Positions 31,057-40,542 of a stretch of DNA of 64,000 bases are shown one piece after another. Source of the DNA: Methylobacterium sp. NEAU K. Its GTDB lineage: Bacteria; Pseudomonadota; Alphaproteobacteria; Rhizobiales; Beijerinckiaceae. The notes beneath the pieces were generated by a model. That model worked only from the letters and a program-made list of their open reading frames with translations, did no database searches and was not told the origin of the DNA. Where the stretch lies: the NCBI RefSeq assembly GCF_030700285.1, contig NZ_JAUYZJ010000018.1:1-64000 (forward strand), given 5' to 3'. The translations under genes were made by a program, and so were the position numbers. Numbering within the stretch: position 1 is the stretch's first letter; the number at the start of each line of letters is the position of its first letter.

Positions 31057-32589
31057 ATGGCGGCAGCAACGCGCCAGCGCACGCCGTCCGACGCCTACGA
31101 TCTCCTGGTCATCGGCGGCGGCATCAACGGGACCGGCATCGCGCGCGATGCGTCCGGCCGCGGCCTCTCGGTCCTGCTGGCCGAGCGCGGGGATCTGGCC
31201 GGCTTCACCTCGTCGTCGTCGACGAAGCTGATCCACGGCGGCCTGCGCTACCTTGAATATTACGAGTTCCGCCTCGTGCGCGAGGCGCTCGCCGAGCGCG
31301 AGCGGCTGCTCCGGCTCGCCCCCCACGTAATCTGGCCGCTGCGATTCGTACTGCCCCACGACGAGGGCCTGCGCCCGGCCTGGATGCTGCGGCTCGGCCT
31401 GTTCCTGTACGACCATCTTGCGCGGCTGCGCACGCTGCCGGGCTCGACGTCGGTGGACCTGCGCAGTTCCCCGTACGGTGCGCCGCTGCAGAAACGGCTC
31501 ACCCGCGGCTTCGTCTATTCCGACTGCTGGGTGGAGGATAGCCGCCTCGTCGTGCTCAACGCCATGGACGCGCGCGAGCATGGCGCCACGGTGCTGACCC
31601 GCACCGGCGTGGTCTCGGCCCGGCGCGAAGGTGACGGCTGGGTCGCGACGCTCCGCGACGAGCGCGGCGGGGCCGAGCGCACCGTCCGGGCGAAGGCCGT
31701 GGTCAACGCGGCCGGTCCCTGGGTCAGCGCAACGCTCGGCAGCACGCTCGGCATCAACAGCCGCGCGGCCGTGCGCCTGATCAAGGGCAGCCACATCGTG
31801 GTGAAGCGGCTGTTCACGGGCGATCAGGCCTACATCCTGCAGCAGCCCGACAAGCGGATCGTCTTCGCGATCCCCTACGAGCGCGACTTCACGCTGATCG
31901 GCACCACGGACGTGCCCTATGACGGCGAGCCGGGATCGGTCTCGATCTCCCCGGAGGAGACCGACTACCTCTGCGGCTGCATCAACCGTTCCTTCGAAAC
32001 CCGCATCGGCCCGGCCGACGTGGTCTGGAGCTATTCGGGGGTGCGCCCGCTCTACGACGACGCGGCCGAGAACGCCTCGGCGGTGACCCGCGACTACGTC
32101 CTGGACGTGGAAGACCAGGGCGGCCGGGCGGCGGTGCTGTCGGTGTTCGGCGGCAAGATCACGACCTACCGGCGGCTGGCCGAGCACGCGCTGGAGAAGC
32201 TGAAGCCGTTCTTCCCCGGCCTCAAGGGCGCCTGGACCGGGGACGCGATTCTGCCCGGCGGGGCCATGCGGGATGCCGATTTCGACCAGTTCCTGGCCAA
32301 GCTGAAGGCCGAGAAGCCGTTCCTGCCTGCCGAGACCGCGCGGCGCCTGGCCCGCGCCTACGGGACGCGGACGCGCGACATCGTCGGGACCGCCCAGTCC
32401 ATGGCCGATCTCGGCGAGGCCTTCGACGGAGGCCTCACGGCGGCCGAGGTCGATTATCTCCGGACGGAAGAGTGGGCGGTTACCGCGGAGGACATCCTCT
32501 GGCGGCGTTCGAAGCTCGGCCTGCGCACCGGCCCGGAGAGCGCGGCGCGGCTTGCCGCCTACCTCGACCGCAAGGCCGAGGCGGCCTGA
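31057..32589 (+). CDS. glpD: Aerobic glycerol-3-phosphate dehydrogenase
   Basis: This FAD enzyme at the inner membrane oxidises glycerol 3-phosphate to dihydroxyacetone phosphate and passes electrons to quinone. The 510 residues begin near the FAD-binding GGGINGTGIARDASGRGLSV. SSSTKLIHGGLRYLEYYEF is the family signature. The middle region has SDCWVEDSRLVVLNAMDA and the C-terminal domain is the usual helical one. GGAGG precedes the ATG. The 83-nt gap from glpR holds an operator and promoter. Confidence 0.96.
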   Translation: MAAATRQRTPSDAYDLLVIGGGINGTGIARDASGRGLSVLLAERGDLAGFTSSSSTKLIHGGLRYLEYYEFRLVREALAERERLLRLAPHVIWPLRFVLPHDEGLRPAWMLRLGLFLYDHLARLRTLPGSTSVDLRSSPYGAPLQKRLTRGFVYSDCWVEDSRLVVLNAMDAREHGATVLTRTGVVSARREGDGWVATLRDERGGAERTVRAKAVVNAAGPWVSATLGSTLGINSRAAVRLIKGSHIVVKRLFTGDQAYILQQPDKRIVFAIPYERDFTLIGTTDVPYDGEPGSVSISPEETDYLCGCINRSFETRIGPADVVWSYSGVRPLYDDAAENASAVTRDYVLDVEDQGGRAAVLSVFGGKITTYRRLAEHALEKLKPFFPGLKGAWTGDAILPGGAMRDADFDQFLAKLKAEKPFLPAETARRLARAYGTRTRDIVGTAQSMADLGEAFDGGLTAAEVDYLRTEEWAVTAEDILWRRSKLGLRTGPESAARLAAYLDRKAEAA

Positions 32590-32591
32590 GC

Positions 32592-32639
32592 TTTCGGACC
32601 CGAGTTTTTTCGGACGCGAGTCTTTTCGGACCCGAGTCG
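32592..32639. repeat. 16-bp tandem repeat, three copies, between glpD and glpK
   Basis: TTTCGGACCCGAGT-like units start at 32592, 32608 and 32624, exactly 16 bp apart; the middle copy has GCG for CCG. They fill most of the 84-nt glpD-glpK spacer. Confidence 0.75.
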
Positions 32640-32673
32640 GCGCGAGACCGATCGGGCAAACAGGGAGGTGACG

Positions 32674-34179
32674 ATGAGCCGTTACGTCGGGGCCATCGAC
32701 CAGGGCACCACGAGCAGCCGCTTCATGGTGTTCGATCGCGAGGGCAGCGTGATCGCGCTGGCCCAGGCCGAGCATGCGCAGATCTATCCGGCTCCGGGCC
32801 ATGTCGAGCACGACGCCGCCGAGATCTGGACGAAGACGCAAGGGGTGATGCGCGAGGCCCTGGACAAGGCCGGCCTCCAGCCCACCGACCTCGCCTCCAT
32901 CGGCATCACCAACCAGCGCGAGACCACGCTGATCTGGGACCGGCGGACCGGCAAGCCGCTGCACAACGCCCTGGTCTGGCAGGACACCCGCAACGACCGG
33001 CTGGTGGCCGAGTTCGCCCGCGACGGCGGCCGTGACCGGTTCCGCGACCTCACCGGGCTGCCGCTGGCGAGTTATTTTTCGGGGCTCAAGCTGCGCTGGC
33101 TCCTGGACCACGTGGACGGCGCCCGGGAGCGGGCCGAGGCCGGCGACGTGCTGTTCGGCAACATCGACACCTGGCTGGTCTGGAACCTCACCGGCGGCAC
33201 CGAGGACGGCCTCCACGTCACCGACGTGACCAATGCCAGCCGCACGCAGCTGATGTCGCTCAAGACCCTGGAATGGGACGACGGCATGCTGAGCGTCTTC
33301 GGCATCCCGAAGGCGATGCTGCCCAAGATCGTCTCGTCGAGCGAGGTCTACGGCGAGACCAAGGCCCCGTTCGCGGGGGTGCCGATCGCCGGTATCCTGG
33401 GCGACCAGCAGGCGGCCCTGTTCGGGCAGACCTGCTTCGCGCCCGGCGAGGCCAAGAACACCTACGGCACCGGCTGCTTCGCGCTGATGAACACCGGCGC
33501 CGAGCCGGTCCCCTCGAAGGCCGGCCTCGTCACGACCCTGGCCTACCGCCTCGACGGCCAGAAGCCCGCCTATGCGCTCGAGGGCTCGATCGCCATCACG
33601 GGCGCCCTGGTGCAGTGGCTGCGCGACAACCTTCACATGATCAAGGATTCGGCCGAGGTCGAGACGCTGGCCACGACCGTGGAGGACAATGGCGGGGTCT
33701 ACTTCGTGCCGGCCTTCTCGGGCCTCTACGCGCCGCACTGGAACGAGGGCGCCCGCGGCCTGATCATCGGGCTGACCCGCTACGTCAACCGCGGCCACAT
33801 CGCCCGCTCGGTTCTGGAGGCGACCGCCTTCCAGACCCGCGAGGTGCTGCAGGCGATGGCCCAGGATTCCGGCATCCCGGTCAAGGAGTTACGGGCGGAT
33901 GGCGGCATGGTCGCCAACACCACGCTGATGCAGTTCCAGTCCGACATGCTCGACGTGCCGGTGGTGCGCCCGAAGGTCTCCGAGACCACGGCGCTCGGCG
34001 CCGCCTACGCGGCCGGCCTGGCGGTCGGCTACTGGAAGGGCCTCGACGACCTCAAGCGCAACTGGGGCGTCGACAAGCGCTGGACGCCCAAGATGGATGC
34101 CGGCCAGCGCGAGAAGATCGCTTCCGCCTGGGGCCGGGCGGTGCAGCGGTCCTTCGACTGGAAGACGGACGCGGATTGA
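32674..34179 (+). CDS. glpK: Glycerol kinase
   Basis: The enzyme phosphorylates glycerol to glycerol 3-phosphate with ATP, the substrate of GlpD. The ATG ([20 protein letters not shown]) has GGGAGG five bases upstream and gives 501 residues; a GTG two codons earlier is less likely. FGGY-family features are clear: the phosphate-1 motif [24 protein letters not shown], the [13 protein letters not shown]-binding region, and [21 protein letters not shown] terminator-like hairpin follows before glpF. Confidence 0.97.
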   Translation: MSRYVGAIDQGTTSSRFMVFDREGSVIALAQAEHAQIYPAPGHVEHDAAEIWTKTQGVMREALDKAGLQPTDLASIGITNQRETTLIWDRRTGKPLHNALVWQDTRNDRLVAEFARDGGRDRFRDLTGLPLASYFSGLKLRWLLDHVDGARERAEAGDVLFGNIDTWLVWNLTGGTEDGLHVTDVTNASRTQLMSLKTLEWDDGMLSVFGIPKAMLPKIVSSSEVYGETKAPFAGVPIAGILGDQQAALFGQTCFAPGEAKNTYGTGCFALMNTGAEPVPSKAGLVTTLAYRLDGQKPAYALEGSIAITGALVQWLRDNLHMIKDSAEVETLATTVEDNGGVYFVPAFSGLYAPHWNEGARGLIIGLTRYVNRGHIARSVLEATAFQTREVLQAMAQDSGIPVKELRADGGMVANTTLMQFQSDMLDVPVVRPKVSETTALGAAYAAGLAVGYWKGLDDLKRNWGVDKRWTPKMDAGQREKIASAWGRAVQRSFDWKTDAD

Positions 34180-34189
34180 TCGGACGGCC

Positions 34190-34224
34190 TTGGCCCGCAC
34201 GCGATACGTGCGGGCCAAATTTTT
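34190..34224 (+). terminator. Terminator between glpK and glpF
   Basis: A perfect 12-bp stem, TTGGCCCGCACG with CGTGCGGGCCAA, encloses CGATA and is followed by ATTTTT. It lies 34 nt before glpF and should reduce read-through from glpK. Confidence 0.85.
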
Positions 34225-34257
34225 GAAAAGAAACAATAAAATTGGGGAGAGAAGACC

Positions 34258-34989
34258 ATGACATCGCCATTCCTGGGCGAATTCCTCGGCACGATGACGC
34301 TGATCGTGCTGGGGGACGGCGTCGTCGCCGGCGCGCTGCTCAAGAAGTCCAAGGGCGAGAATGCGGGCTGGATCGCGATCACCGCCGGATGGGCCTTCGG
34401 CGTCCTCGCCGGGATCTTCGTCGCCACGGCGACCGGCAGCCCCGACGCGCACCTCAACCCCGCCGTGACCGTGGCGGGCGCCGTCAGCTCCGGGGATTTC
34501 TCGAAGCTCGCGGTCTTCATCCCGGCGCAGATGCTCGGCGCCTTCGTGGGCGCCGCGATCGTCTGGCTCCACTACCTGCCCCACTGGGCGGCGACCCCGG
34601 AGCAGGACCTCAAGCTCGCCTGCTTCTGCACGGGGCCGGCGATTCGGGACGCGAAGGCCAACTGGATGTCCGAGATCATCGCCACCTTCTTCCTGATCCT
34701 GACGATCTCGGCCCTCGTGACCAACGCGGTCGGTGTCGCGGGGACGATCCCGCGCGGAGTCGCACCCTACATGGTCGGCATGCTGGTCTGGGGCATCGGC
34801 CTCTCGCTCGGCGGCACCACCGGCTACGCCATCAACCCCGCCCGCGACCTCGGGCCCCGGCTCGCTCACGCCGTCCTGCCGATCGCCGGAAAGGGCCATT
34901 CCGACTGGGGCTACGCGCTGATCCCGGTCGCCGGACCCGTGGTCGGGGCGGTGCTGGCCGGGCTGTTCGTGCGGTTCCTCGGGATCTGA
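34258..34989 (+). CDS. glpF: Glycerol uptake facilitator (aquaglyceroporin)
   Basis: This inner-membrane channel lets glycerol enter by diffusion; GlpK then traps it. The 243 residues show six transmembrane segments and two re-entrant loops with the paired motifs AHLNPAVT and INPARD. The aspartate after NPAR is typical of glycerol-conducting members. A GGGGAGAG site precedes the ATG. The order glpD-glpK-glpF with a terminator before glpF is unlike the enterobacterial glpFK order. Confidence 0.95.
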   Translation: MTSPFLGEFLGTMTLIVLGDGVVAGALLKKSKGENAGWIAITAGWAFGVLAGIFVATATGSPDAHLNPAVTVAGAVSSGDFSKLAVFIPAQMLGAFVGAAIVWLHYLPHWAATPEQDLKLACFCTGPAIRDAKANWMSEIIATFFLILTISALVTNAVGVAGTIPRGVAPYMVGMLVWGIGLSLGGTTGYAINPARDLGPRLAHAVLPIAGKGHSDWGYALIPVAGPVVGAVLAGLFVRFLGI

Positions 34990-35114
34990 CGGAAACGCCG
35001 CATCCTCAACCGCCGCATGGCGTCCCGGCGTCGCGGCGGTTTGCGGCGCGGGGTCTTGCACCTTAAGTCAGGGCGATCCCGACCGCGCCCACGGGCGCCT
35101 CCCCGCGGTGTGGC

Positions 35115-36098
35115 ATGGCCGTCGTCCTCGACATCCTGAAGAACGATCCGCGGCCGGTGCGCCTGCGCCACCCGGAGAAGGCGCACCGGCCCGACCAGCC
35201 CGTCCAGGCGAGGAAGCCCGACTGGATCCGCGTGAAGGCGCCGGGCTCCAAGGCCTGGGCCGAGACCCAGAAGATCGTGCGCGAGCACGGCCTCGTCACG
35301 GTCTGCGAGGAGGCCGGCTGTCCCAATATCGGCGAGTGCTGGGAGAAGCGGCACGCCACCTTCATGATCATGGGCGACACCTGCACGCGGGCCTGCGCCT
35401 TCTGCAACGTGCGCACCGGCCTGCCCGACGCACTCGACGCCCAGGAACCCGAGAAGATCGGCGACTCGGTGGCCAAGCTCGGCCTGCACCACGTGGTGAT
35501 CACGTCGGTGGACCGCGACGACCTGAAGGACGGCGGCGCCGCCCATTTCGCCCGGACCATCGCGGCGATCCGGCGGGCGAGCCCCGGCACCACGGTGGAG
35601 ATCCTCACCCCCGACTTCCTGCGCAAGGACGGCGCACTGGAGGAGGTGGTCGCGGCCAAGCCCGACGTGTTCAACCACAACCTCGAGACGGTGCCGGCAA
35701 AGTACCTTACGGTCCGGCCCGGCGCCCGGTACTTCCACTCGGTGCGCCTGCTCCAGCGGGTGAAGGAGCTCGACCCTGCGATCTTCACCAAGTCGGGCAT
35801 CATGGTCGGGCTGGGCGAGGAGCGGAACGAGGTTCTGCAGCTCATGGACGACCTGCGCTCAGCCGAGGTCGACTTCCTCACCATCGGACAGTATCTGCAG
35901 CCGTCGAAGAAGCACCACGAGGTCGTGCGCTTCGTGCCTCCCGACGAATTCAAGACCTACGAGACCACCGCCTACGCCAAGGGTTTCCTGCTGGTCTCGG
36001 CCACGCCCCTGACCCGCTCGTCCCACCATGCAGGCGAGGATTTCGCGCGCTTGCAGGCGGCCCGGCTCGCGAAACTGTCGCCTGCGCTCTCGGCCTGA
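35115..36098 (+). CDS. lipA: Lipoyl synthase
   Basis: This radical-SAM enzyme inserts two sulphurs into octanoyl groups on E2 and GcvH proteins. The 327 residues carry the auxiliary cluster motif [12 protein letters not shown] and the radical-SAM motif CTRACAFC. The C-terminal serine ligand motif is RSSHHAG. It is a separate unit from glpF by a 125-nt spacer and lies 15 nt before the coq10/ratA gene, a pairing common in Hyphomicrobiales. Confidence 0.97.
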   Translation: MAVVLDILKNDPRPVRLRHPEKAHRPDQPVQARKPDWIRVKAPGSKAWAETQKIVREHGLVTVCEEAGCPNIGECWEKRHATFMIMGDTCTRACAFCNVRTGLPDALDAQEPEKIGDSVAKLGLHHVVITSVDRDDLKDGGAAHFARTIAAIRRASPGTTVEILTPDFLRKDGALEEVVAAKPDVFNHNLETVPAKYLTVRPGARYFHSVRLLQRVKELDPAIFTKSGIMVGLGEERNEVLQLMDDLRSAEVDFLTIGQYLQPSKKHHEVVRFVPPDEFKTYETTAYAKGFLLVSATPLTRSSHHAGEDFARLQAARLAKLSPALSA

Positions 36099-36113
36099 GG
36101 AAATCCGACGACC

Positions 36114-36572
36114 ATGCCGTCCTTTCGGGTCACCCGCGCGGTGAAGCACTCGCCGCAGCAGATGTACGACCTCGTCGCCGACGTGGAGCGCTATCCGGAG
36201 TTCCTGCCGCTCTGCGAATCCCTGCGGGTGATCCGCCGCCAGGACATGCCGGACGGCGGCCAGGTGCTGATCGCCGAGATGGGCGTGGGCTACAAGGCGA
36301 TCCGCGAGCGCTTCACCACCCGGGTCAGCCTCGATCCCGCGAACTTCAAGATCGTCGCCGAATACATCGACGGCCCGTTCCGCCATCTGGAGAACCGCTG
36401 GCTGTTCAAGGACGCGCCGGAGGTGGCGTGCAACGTCGATTTCTTCATCACCTACGAATTCAAGAGCCGCACCCTCGGCCTGCTGATGGGCACGATGTTC
36501 GACCGGGCCTTCCGCAAGTTCACCGACGCCTTCGAGGGGCGGGCGAACCGGATGTACGGCGCGGGGGCGTAA
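36114..36572 (+). CDS. START-fold ubiquinone-binding protein (Coq10/RatA family)
   Basis: The 152 residues of this SRPBCC-fold polyketide-cyclase-like protein begin MPSFRVTRAVKHSPQQMYDL. The conserved DVERYPEFLPLCESLRV and FRHLENRWLF segments match the Coq10/RatA family, which binds quinones and aids respiratory function (a ribosome-association role is described for E. coli RatA). It overlaps functionally with lipA only by neighbourhood. The toxin name should not be taken literally: no antitoxin is present. Confidence 0.88.
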   Translation: MPSFRVTRAVKHSPQQMYDLVADVERYPEFLPLCESLRVIRRQDMPDGGQVLIAEMGVGYKAIRERFTTRVSLDPANFKIVAEYIDGPFRHLENRWLFKDAPEVACNVDFFITYEFKSRTLGLLMGTMFDRAFRKFTDAFEGRANRMYGAGA

Positions 36573-36582
36573 GGCGCAGGCC

Positions 36583-37014
36583 TCACCGGCCGCCCTTGCG
36601 CGCGCCCAGCAGCAGGCTCGTCTCCGAATTGGCGATGCCGTCGATCTGACGGATCGTCCGGAGCAGGGCGTCGAAGGCCGGGAGAGACTCCGCCTCGATC
36701 TCGGCGACGATGTCCCAGCGCCCGTTGGTGGTGTGGAGCGCGCGGATCTCGGGCAGTCCGGCGAGGCGCCGGATCACGCTCTCGGCGTGGCGCCCGTCCA
36801 CCTCGATCATCGCCACCGCCCGCATGCCGCCCGGTTCGAGGTCGCGGGCGAGCACGACCGTGAAGCCGTGGATCACGCCGGTCTCGATCAGGCGGTCGAG
36901 GCGGGCCCGCACGGTCGCGCGCGTCACGCCGAGGGCGGCCGCGAGCTTGGCGATCGGCAACCGCGCATCGGTACGCAGCAGCGCGATCAGGCGGTGGTCG
37001 AGGTCGTCCGGCAT
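36583..37014 (-). CDS. Lrp/AsnC-family transcriptional regulator
   Basis: The 143-residue regulator starts at MPDDLDHRLIALLRTDAR; a 21-codon extension lacks support. The N-terminal winged helix-turn-helix is LPIAKLAAALGVTRATVRAR. The C-terminal RAM ligand-binding domain includes VAMIEVDGRHAESVIRRLAG. It is divergent from an ornithine cyclodeaminase-like gene with a 134-nt spacer, so control of that gene by an amino acid is a reasonable inference. Confidence 0.9.
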   Translation of the reverse strand: MPDDLDHRLIALLRTDARLPIAKLAAALGVTRATVRARLDRLIETGVIHGFTVVLARDLEPGGMRAVAMIEVDGRHAESVIRRLAGLPEIRALHTTNGRWDIVAEIEAESLPAFDALLRTIRQIDGIANSETSLLLGARKGGR

Positions 37015-37148
37015 CGCATCGGCACTCTGAGCGGCAGAGCTTATCAGACTGCGCGACCCGGTGCCCGGAATGATCACTTCTCGGGCTCAACACCGCCATC
37101 CGTCCCGGGTCACGCTGCGGGATCGAAAAGCGAGGGCGGGAGATCGAC

Positions 37149-38180
37149 GTGGTGCGCTACATCGGCACGGCTGAGATGGCGGCGCTGGTCGGGCGCGAGG
37201 GGCCGGAGGCATTCCTGATCCGGCTCGCCGGCTATCTGCGCGCCGATTTCCGGCGCTGGACGGCGTTCGACCGGGCACCGCGGCTGGCCACGCTGTCGCC
37301 GCTCGGCGTGATCGAGCTGATGCCGGTCTCGGATGCGGGGACCTACGCGTTCAAGTTCGTCAACGGGCATCCCGGCAACCCGCGGACCGGCAGGCTCACG
37401 GTGGCGGCCTTCGGGGTGCTGGCCGATGTCGCCACCGGCTACCCGCTCCTCGTCTCCGAGATGACCCTGCTGACGGCCCTGCGCACCGCCGCGACCTCGG
37501 CCCTGGCGGCCTCGGCGCTGGCCCGTCCCGGCAGCCGCACGCTCGCGCTGATCGGCACCGGAGCGCAGGCCGAGTTCCAGGCGCTGGCCTTTAAGGCCGT
37601 CAACGGCATCGAGGCGGTGCGGCTCTTCGACGTGGATGCCGGCGCCATGGCCAAGGCTCGGGCGAACCTGGAGGGCCGGGGGCTCTCCGTCACCTGCGCG
37701 AAGTCCGTGGCGGACGCGGTGCGCGGCGCCGACATCGTCACCACCGCCACCGCCGACAAGGCGCGCGCCAAGATCCTCACCCCCGACCTGATCGAGCCCG
37801 GTCAGCACCTCAACGCCATCGGGGGCGATTGCCCGGGCAAGACCGAGCTGCATGTCGACATCCTGCGGTCCGCTGCCGTGTTCGTGGAATACGAGCCGCA
37901 GACCCGGATCGAGGGCGAGATCCAGCAGATGCCGGCAGATTTCCCCGTGACCGAGCTGTGGCGGGTGATCGCCGGCGAGACGCCGGGCCGCACCGGGCCG
38001 GATCAGGTGACGGTGTTCGACTCGGTCGGCTTCGCCCTCGAAGACTTCTCGGCGTTGCGCTGCGTGCGCGACCTTGCGGGTCCGGGTCCCGAACTCGATC
38101 TGGTCCCGGACCTGGACGACCCGAAGGATCTGTTCGGCGCGATGCTCGGGCGGGGCAGGGCGCTCGACCGGGCCGCCTGA
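37149..38180 (+). CDS. Ornithine cyclodeaminase/mu-crystallin family protein
   Basis: The family uses NAD(P) to convert ornithine to proline or to reduce related imino acids. The GTG start with GGGAG upstream gives 343 residues; GTG one codon later is equivalent. The N-terminal part carries the substrate region AFKFVNGHPGNP, and the Rossmann motif is LIGTGAQAEFQALAF, followed by the end VFDSVGFALEDFSALR. The lysine in FKFVNGHPGNP is consistent with ornithine cyclodeaminases proper. The exact substrate cannot be set. Divergent from the Lrp-type regulator. Confidence 0.85.
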   Translation: MVRYIGTAEMAALVGREGPEAFLIRLAGYLRADFRRWTAFDRAPRLATLSPLGVIELMPVSDAGTYAFKFVNGHPGNPRTGRLTVAAFGVLADVATGYPLLVSEMTLLTALRTAATSALAASALARPGSRTLALIGTGAQAEFQALAFKAVNGIEAVRLFDVDAGAMAKARANLEGRGLSVTCAKSVADAVRGADIVTTATADKARAKILTPDLIEPGQHLNAIGGDCPGKTELHVDILRSAAVFVEYEPQTRIEGEIQQMPADFPVTELWRVIAGETPGRTGPDQVTVFDSVGFALEDFSALRCVRDLAGPGPELDLVPDLDDPKDLFGAMLGRGRALDRAA

Positions 38181-39398
38181 TCAGGCGCGAGCCGGCATGC
38201 GGACATGCTCCGGCCGCACGCCCATCCCGATCATCCGGGCGGGCAGGGCCTGGAGCATCGGCAGCCTGTCGAGCATCCGCAGGGCGAGCGGTGCCCGGAA
38301 CGGCGCGTCGGCCTCGAGGGACGCGGCGATGACCCGGGACTGGATCACGCGCTGCAGCCCCTGCGTCACCCGCACCGGAAACATCCGCCGGGCCTGGACG
38401 CGGGCGAGATCGGCCTCGGCGAGGCGGCCGGCCCGGAGGGGTTCGACCAGGATGTTGGCCGCCGCGACCGCATCCTGGATCGCGAGGTTGATGCCGACCC
38501 CGCCCACCGGCGACATCGCGTGCGCGGCATCCCCGATACAGAGCAGCCCCGGCCGGTGCCAGCGCTCCAGCCGGTCGACCGTGACGGTCAGGAGCTTCAC
38601 CGCGTCCCAGTCGGCGATCTCGCCGGTGCGGTCGGCCAGGAACGGCGCGATCTCGCCGACCGCAGCCCGGAAGGCCGGAAGGCCCTTCGCGCGGATCGCC
38701 GTGTCGCCGCCCTTCGGTACCACGTAGGCGCATTGCCAGGTGTCGCCCCGGTCGAGGGTGATCAGGATGCGCCCCGGGCCGAACCGCCCGGCCGCCGCCT
38801 CCGGATCGCCGTCCCGCCGCGGGAGTCGGAACCACATCACGTCGATCGGGGCCCCGAAGGTGCGGGGCGCGAAGCCCGCCTGCGCGCGCATGAGCGAGTG
38901 GCGCCCGTCCGCGCAGAGCACGAGGTCGGAGCGGATTTCCAGCGGCCCGTCCGGTCCCTCCGCCCGCACGCCCACCACCCGGCCATCCGCCTCAATGAGA
39001 CCGCGCGCCTCGGTACGGCGGATCAGCCGGAACTCTGGATACTGCCCGGCCTCACGGGCCAAAAAGTCCAGAAAATCCCATTGCGGCATGAAGGACAGGA
39101 AGCGGTTGCGGGTCGGTAGCCGGCTGAAATCGGCGACCCGGTAGCTCCGTCCCGCAACGACGCCGGAGAAGGTCTCCACCCGGCGCTGGGGCAGGGCACG
39201 GAAGCGCTCGGAAAACCCCAGCTCGTCCATCAGATCCAGGGTGGAGGGGTGGATCGTGTCGCCGCGGAAATCGCGCAGGAAATCCGCGTGCTTCTCCAGC
39301 ACGGTCACGGCGATCCCGGCGCGGGCGAAGAGCAGGCCGGCCATCATGCCGGCCGGTCCGCCGCCGACGACGCAGAGCCGGGTCGTCACCGTGTCCAT
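38181..39398 (-). CDS. FAD-dependent monooxygenase (UbiH/PHBH-like)
   Basis: This is a flavoprotein hydroxylase of group A type. The ATG has GGAGG upstream and gives 405 residues. The N-terminal Rossmann motif is CVVGGGPAGMMAGLLFARAG. The DG motif appears as LVLCADGRHSLMR. The GD motif is LLCIGDAAHAMSPVGGVGINLAIQDA. A family with p-hydroxybenzoate hydroxylase and ubiquinone hydroxylases; no neighbour indicates the substrate. Stop-to-stop close to the ocd gene, with which it converges directly. Confidence 0.85.
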   Translation of the reverse strand: MDTVTTRLCVVGGGPAGMMAGLLFARAGIAVTVLEKHADFLRDFRGDTIHPSTLDLMDELGFSERFRALPQRRVETFSGVVAGRSYRVADFSRLPTRNRFLSFMPQWDFLDFLAREAGQYPEFRLIRRTEARGLIEADGRVVGVRAEGPDGPLEIRSDLVLCADGRHSLMRAQAGFAPRTFGAPIDVMWFRLPRRDGDPEAAAGRFGPGRILITLDRGDTWQCAYVVPKGGDTAIRAKGLPAFRAAVGEIAPFLADRTGEIADWDAVKLLTVTVDRLERWHRPGLLCIGDAAHAMSPVGGVGINLAIQDAVAAANILVEPLRAGRLAEADLARVQARRMFPVRVTQGLQRVIQSRVIAASLEADAPFRAPLALRMLDRLPMLQALPARMIGMGVRPEHVRMPARA

Positions 39399-39420
39399 CG
39401 ATCGCCTCCGTGCCGGCCGG

Positions 39421-39918
39421 TCAGTCCGCGAGCGCCCCTTCGAGGAGGCCGATGGCGTCCGCGACGGCGGCGCGACGGATGCCCGCGCGCCCGAGGTCGC
39501 CGTAGCGCCGCTCCAGGTGGCGCCGACCGCCGTCCCGCAGGGCCAACCCGAAATGCACGAGCCCGACGGGCTTCTCCGCGCTGCCGCCACCGGGCCCGGC
39601 GACGCCGGTGATCGCCACTGCGACCGTGGCGTGCGACGCCGCCAGCGCCCCAGAGGCCATCGCCCGCGCCACCGCTTCGCTGACCGCGCCCTGCGTGCGG
39701 ATCAGCTCCATCGGCACGCCGATAGCTTCCGCCTTGGCGGCGTTCGAGTAAGTGACGAACCCCCGTTCGACCACGGTCGAGGAGCCCGGAACCGCCGTGA
39801 GCAGCCCCGCCACGAGGCCGCCCGTGCACGATTCCGCGGTGGCGATCATGTGCCCGGCTGCCGCGTAGGCGGCGATCAGCGCCTCGGCGCGCCCGAGAAG
39901 CTCCGTGTCGTCGATCAT
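39421..39918 (-). CDS. CinA-type nicotinamide-nucleotide amidase
   Basis: This is a stand-alone CinA C-terminal domain protein (PncC), which deamidates nicotinamide mononucleotide to nicotinate mononucleotide in NAD recycling. The start MIDDTELLGRAEALIAAY gives 165 residues. Conserved segments are ATAESCTGGLVAGLLTAVPGSS, SNAAKAEAIGV and ITGVAGPGGGSAEKPVGLV. The N-terminal ADP-ribose pyrophosphatase domain of long CinA is absent, as is common. Confidence 0.92.
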   Translation of the reverse strand: MIDDTELLGRAEALIAAYAAAGHMIATAESCTGGLVAGLLTAVPGSSTVVERGFVTYSNAAKAEAIGVPMELIRTQGAVSEAVARAMASGALAASHATVAVAITGVAGPGGGSAEKPVGLVHFGLALRDGGRRHLERRYGDLGRAGIRRAAVADAIGLLEGALAD

Positions 39919-40021
39919 GGCGAACAGGCTCCCTCGGGGCCGGAGCGCCCTATCTCGCCTTGTGACGCAAGGCCGGGTCCGGCTCAAGGACCGGCAGCCC
40001 CCGACAGGAGAGACCGCGCCG

Positions 40022-40420
40022 ATGATGTTTCCCGCGACCACGGCCTTCTACGCCGCGCTGCTCGCCCTCCTTTATCTGGGCCTTTCGGGATGGGTCATGG
40101 CGAGCCGGGTCTCCGGCAACGTCCTGGTGGGTGACGGCGGCGACGATGTCCTGCTCAAGCGCGTCCGCTCGCACGCCAATTTCTCGGAATACGTGCCGCT
40201 GGCGCTGATCCTCGTGGGCCTGCTGGAAGCCGGGGGCGCCGGCCATGGGCTTGTGCAGGGTCTTCTGCTCGCCCTGCTGGTCGGCCGCATCCTGCATCCG
40301 GTCGGCATGTTCGCGCCGCCGAACTCCCCGCGCCAGTACGCCTGCCGGGGCGGCGGCATCCTGCTGACCATGGCGACGCTGGGCATCGCGGCGATCGCGC
40401 TTCTCCTGCGGGCGGCTTGA
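40022..40420 (+). CDS. MAPEG-family membrane protein
   Basis: The 132 residues have four predicted membrane helices (FYAALLALLYLGLSGWVMA first). The family signature occurs as RVRSHANFSEYVPLALIL. MAPEG proteins include glutathione transferases; the bacterial subgroup is mostly uncharacterised. The start MMFPATTAFYAAL is chosen because it leads into the first helix; AGGAGA lies about 12 bases upstream. It is divergent from cinA. Confidence 0.88.
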   Translation: MMFPATTAFYAALLALLYLGLSGWVMASRVSGNVLVGDGGDDVLLKRVRSHANFSEYVPLALILVGLLEAGGAGHGLVQGLLLALLVGRILHPVGMFAPPNSPRQYACRGGGILLTMATLGIAAIALLLRAA

Positions 40421-40542
40421 CGACGGAGAGGGTGCTCCGGCGCTGAGCGCCGTTGGACGGGACGGGCTTCCTCTGACCAGGCGCCGCGCTCAGGACGGAC
40501 ACGATCCGAGCCTTCGACGCGCCCGCGTGGGCGGCGCGTCTC

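Noticed and set aside
36114..36572. RatA as part of a toxin-antitoxin system
   Set aside because: The protein is in the Coq10/RatA family, but no antitoxin gene adjoins it and its place after lipA is the usual housekeeping arrangement.
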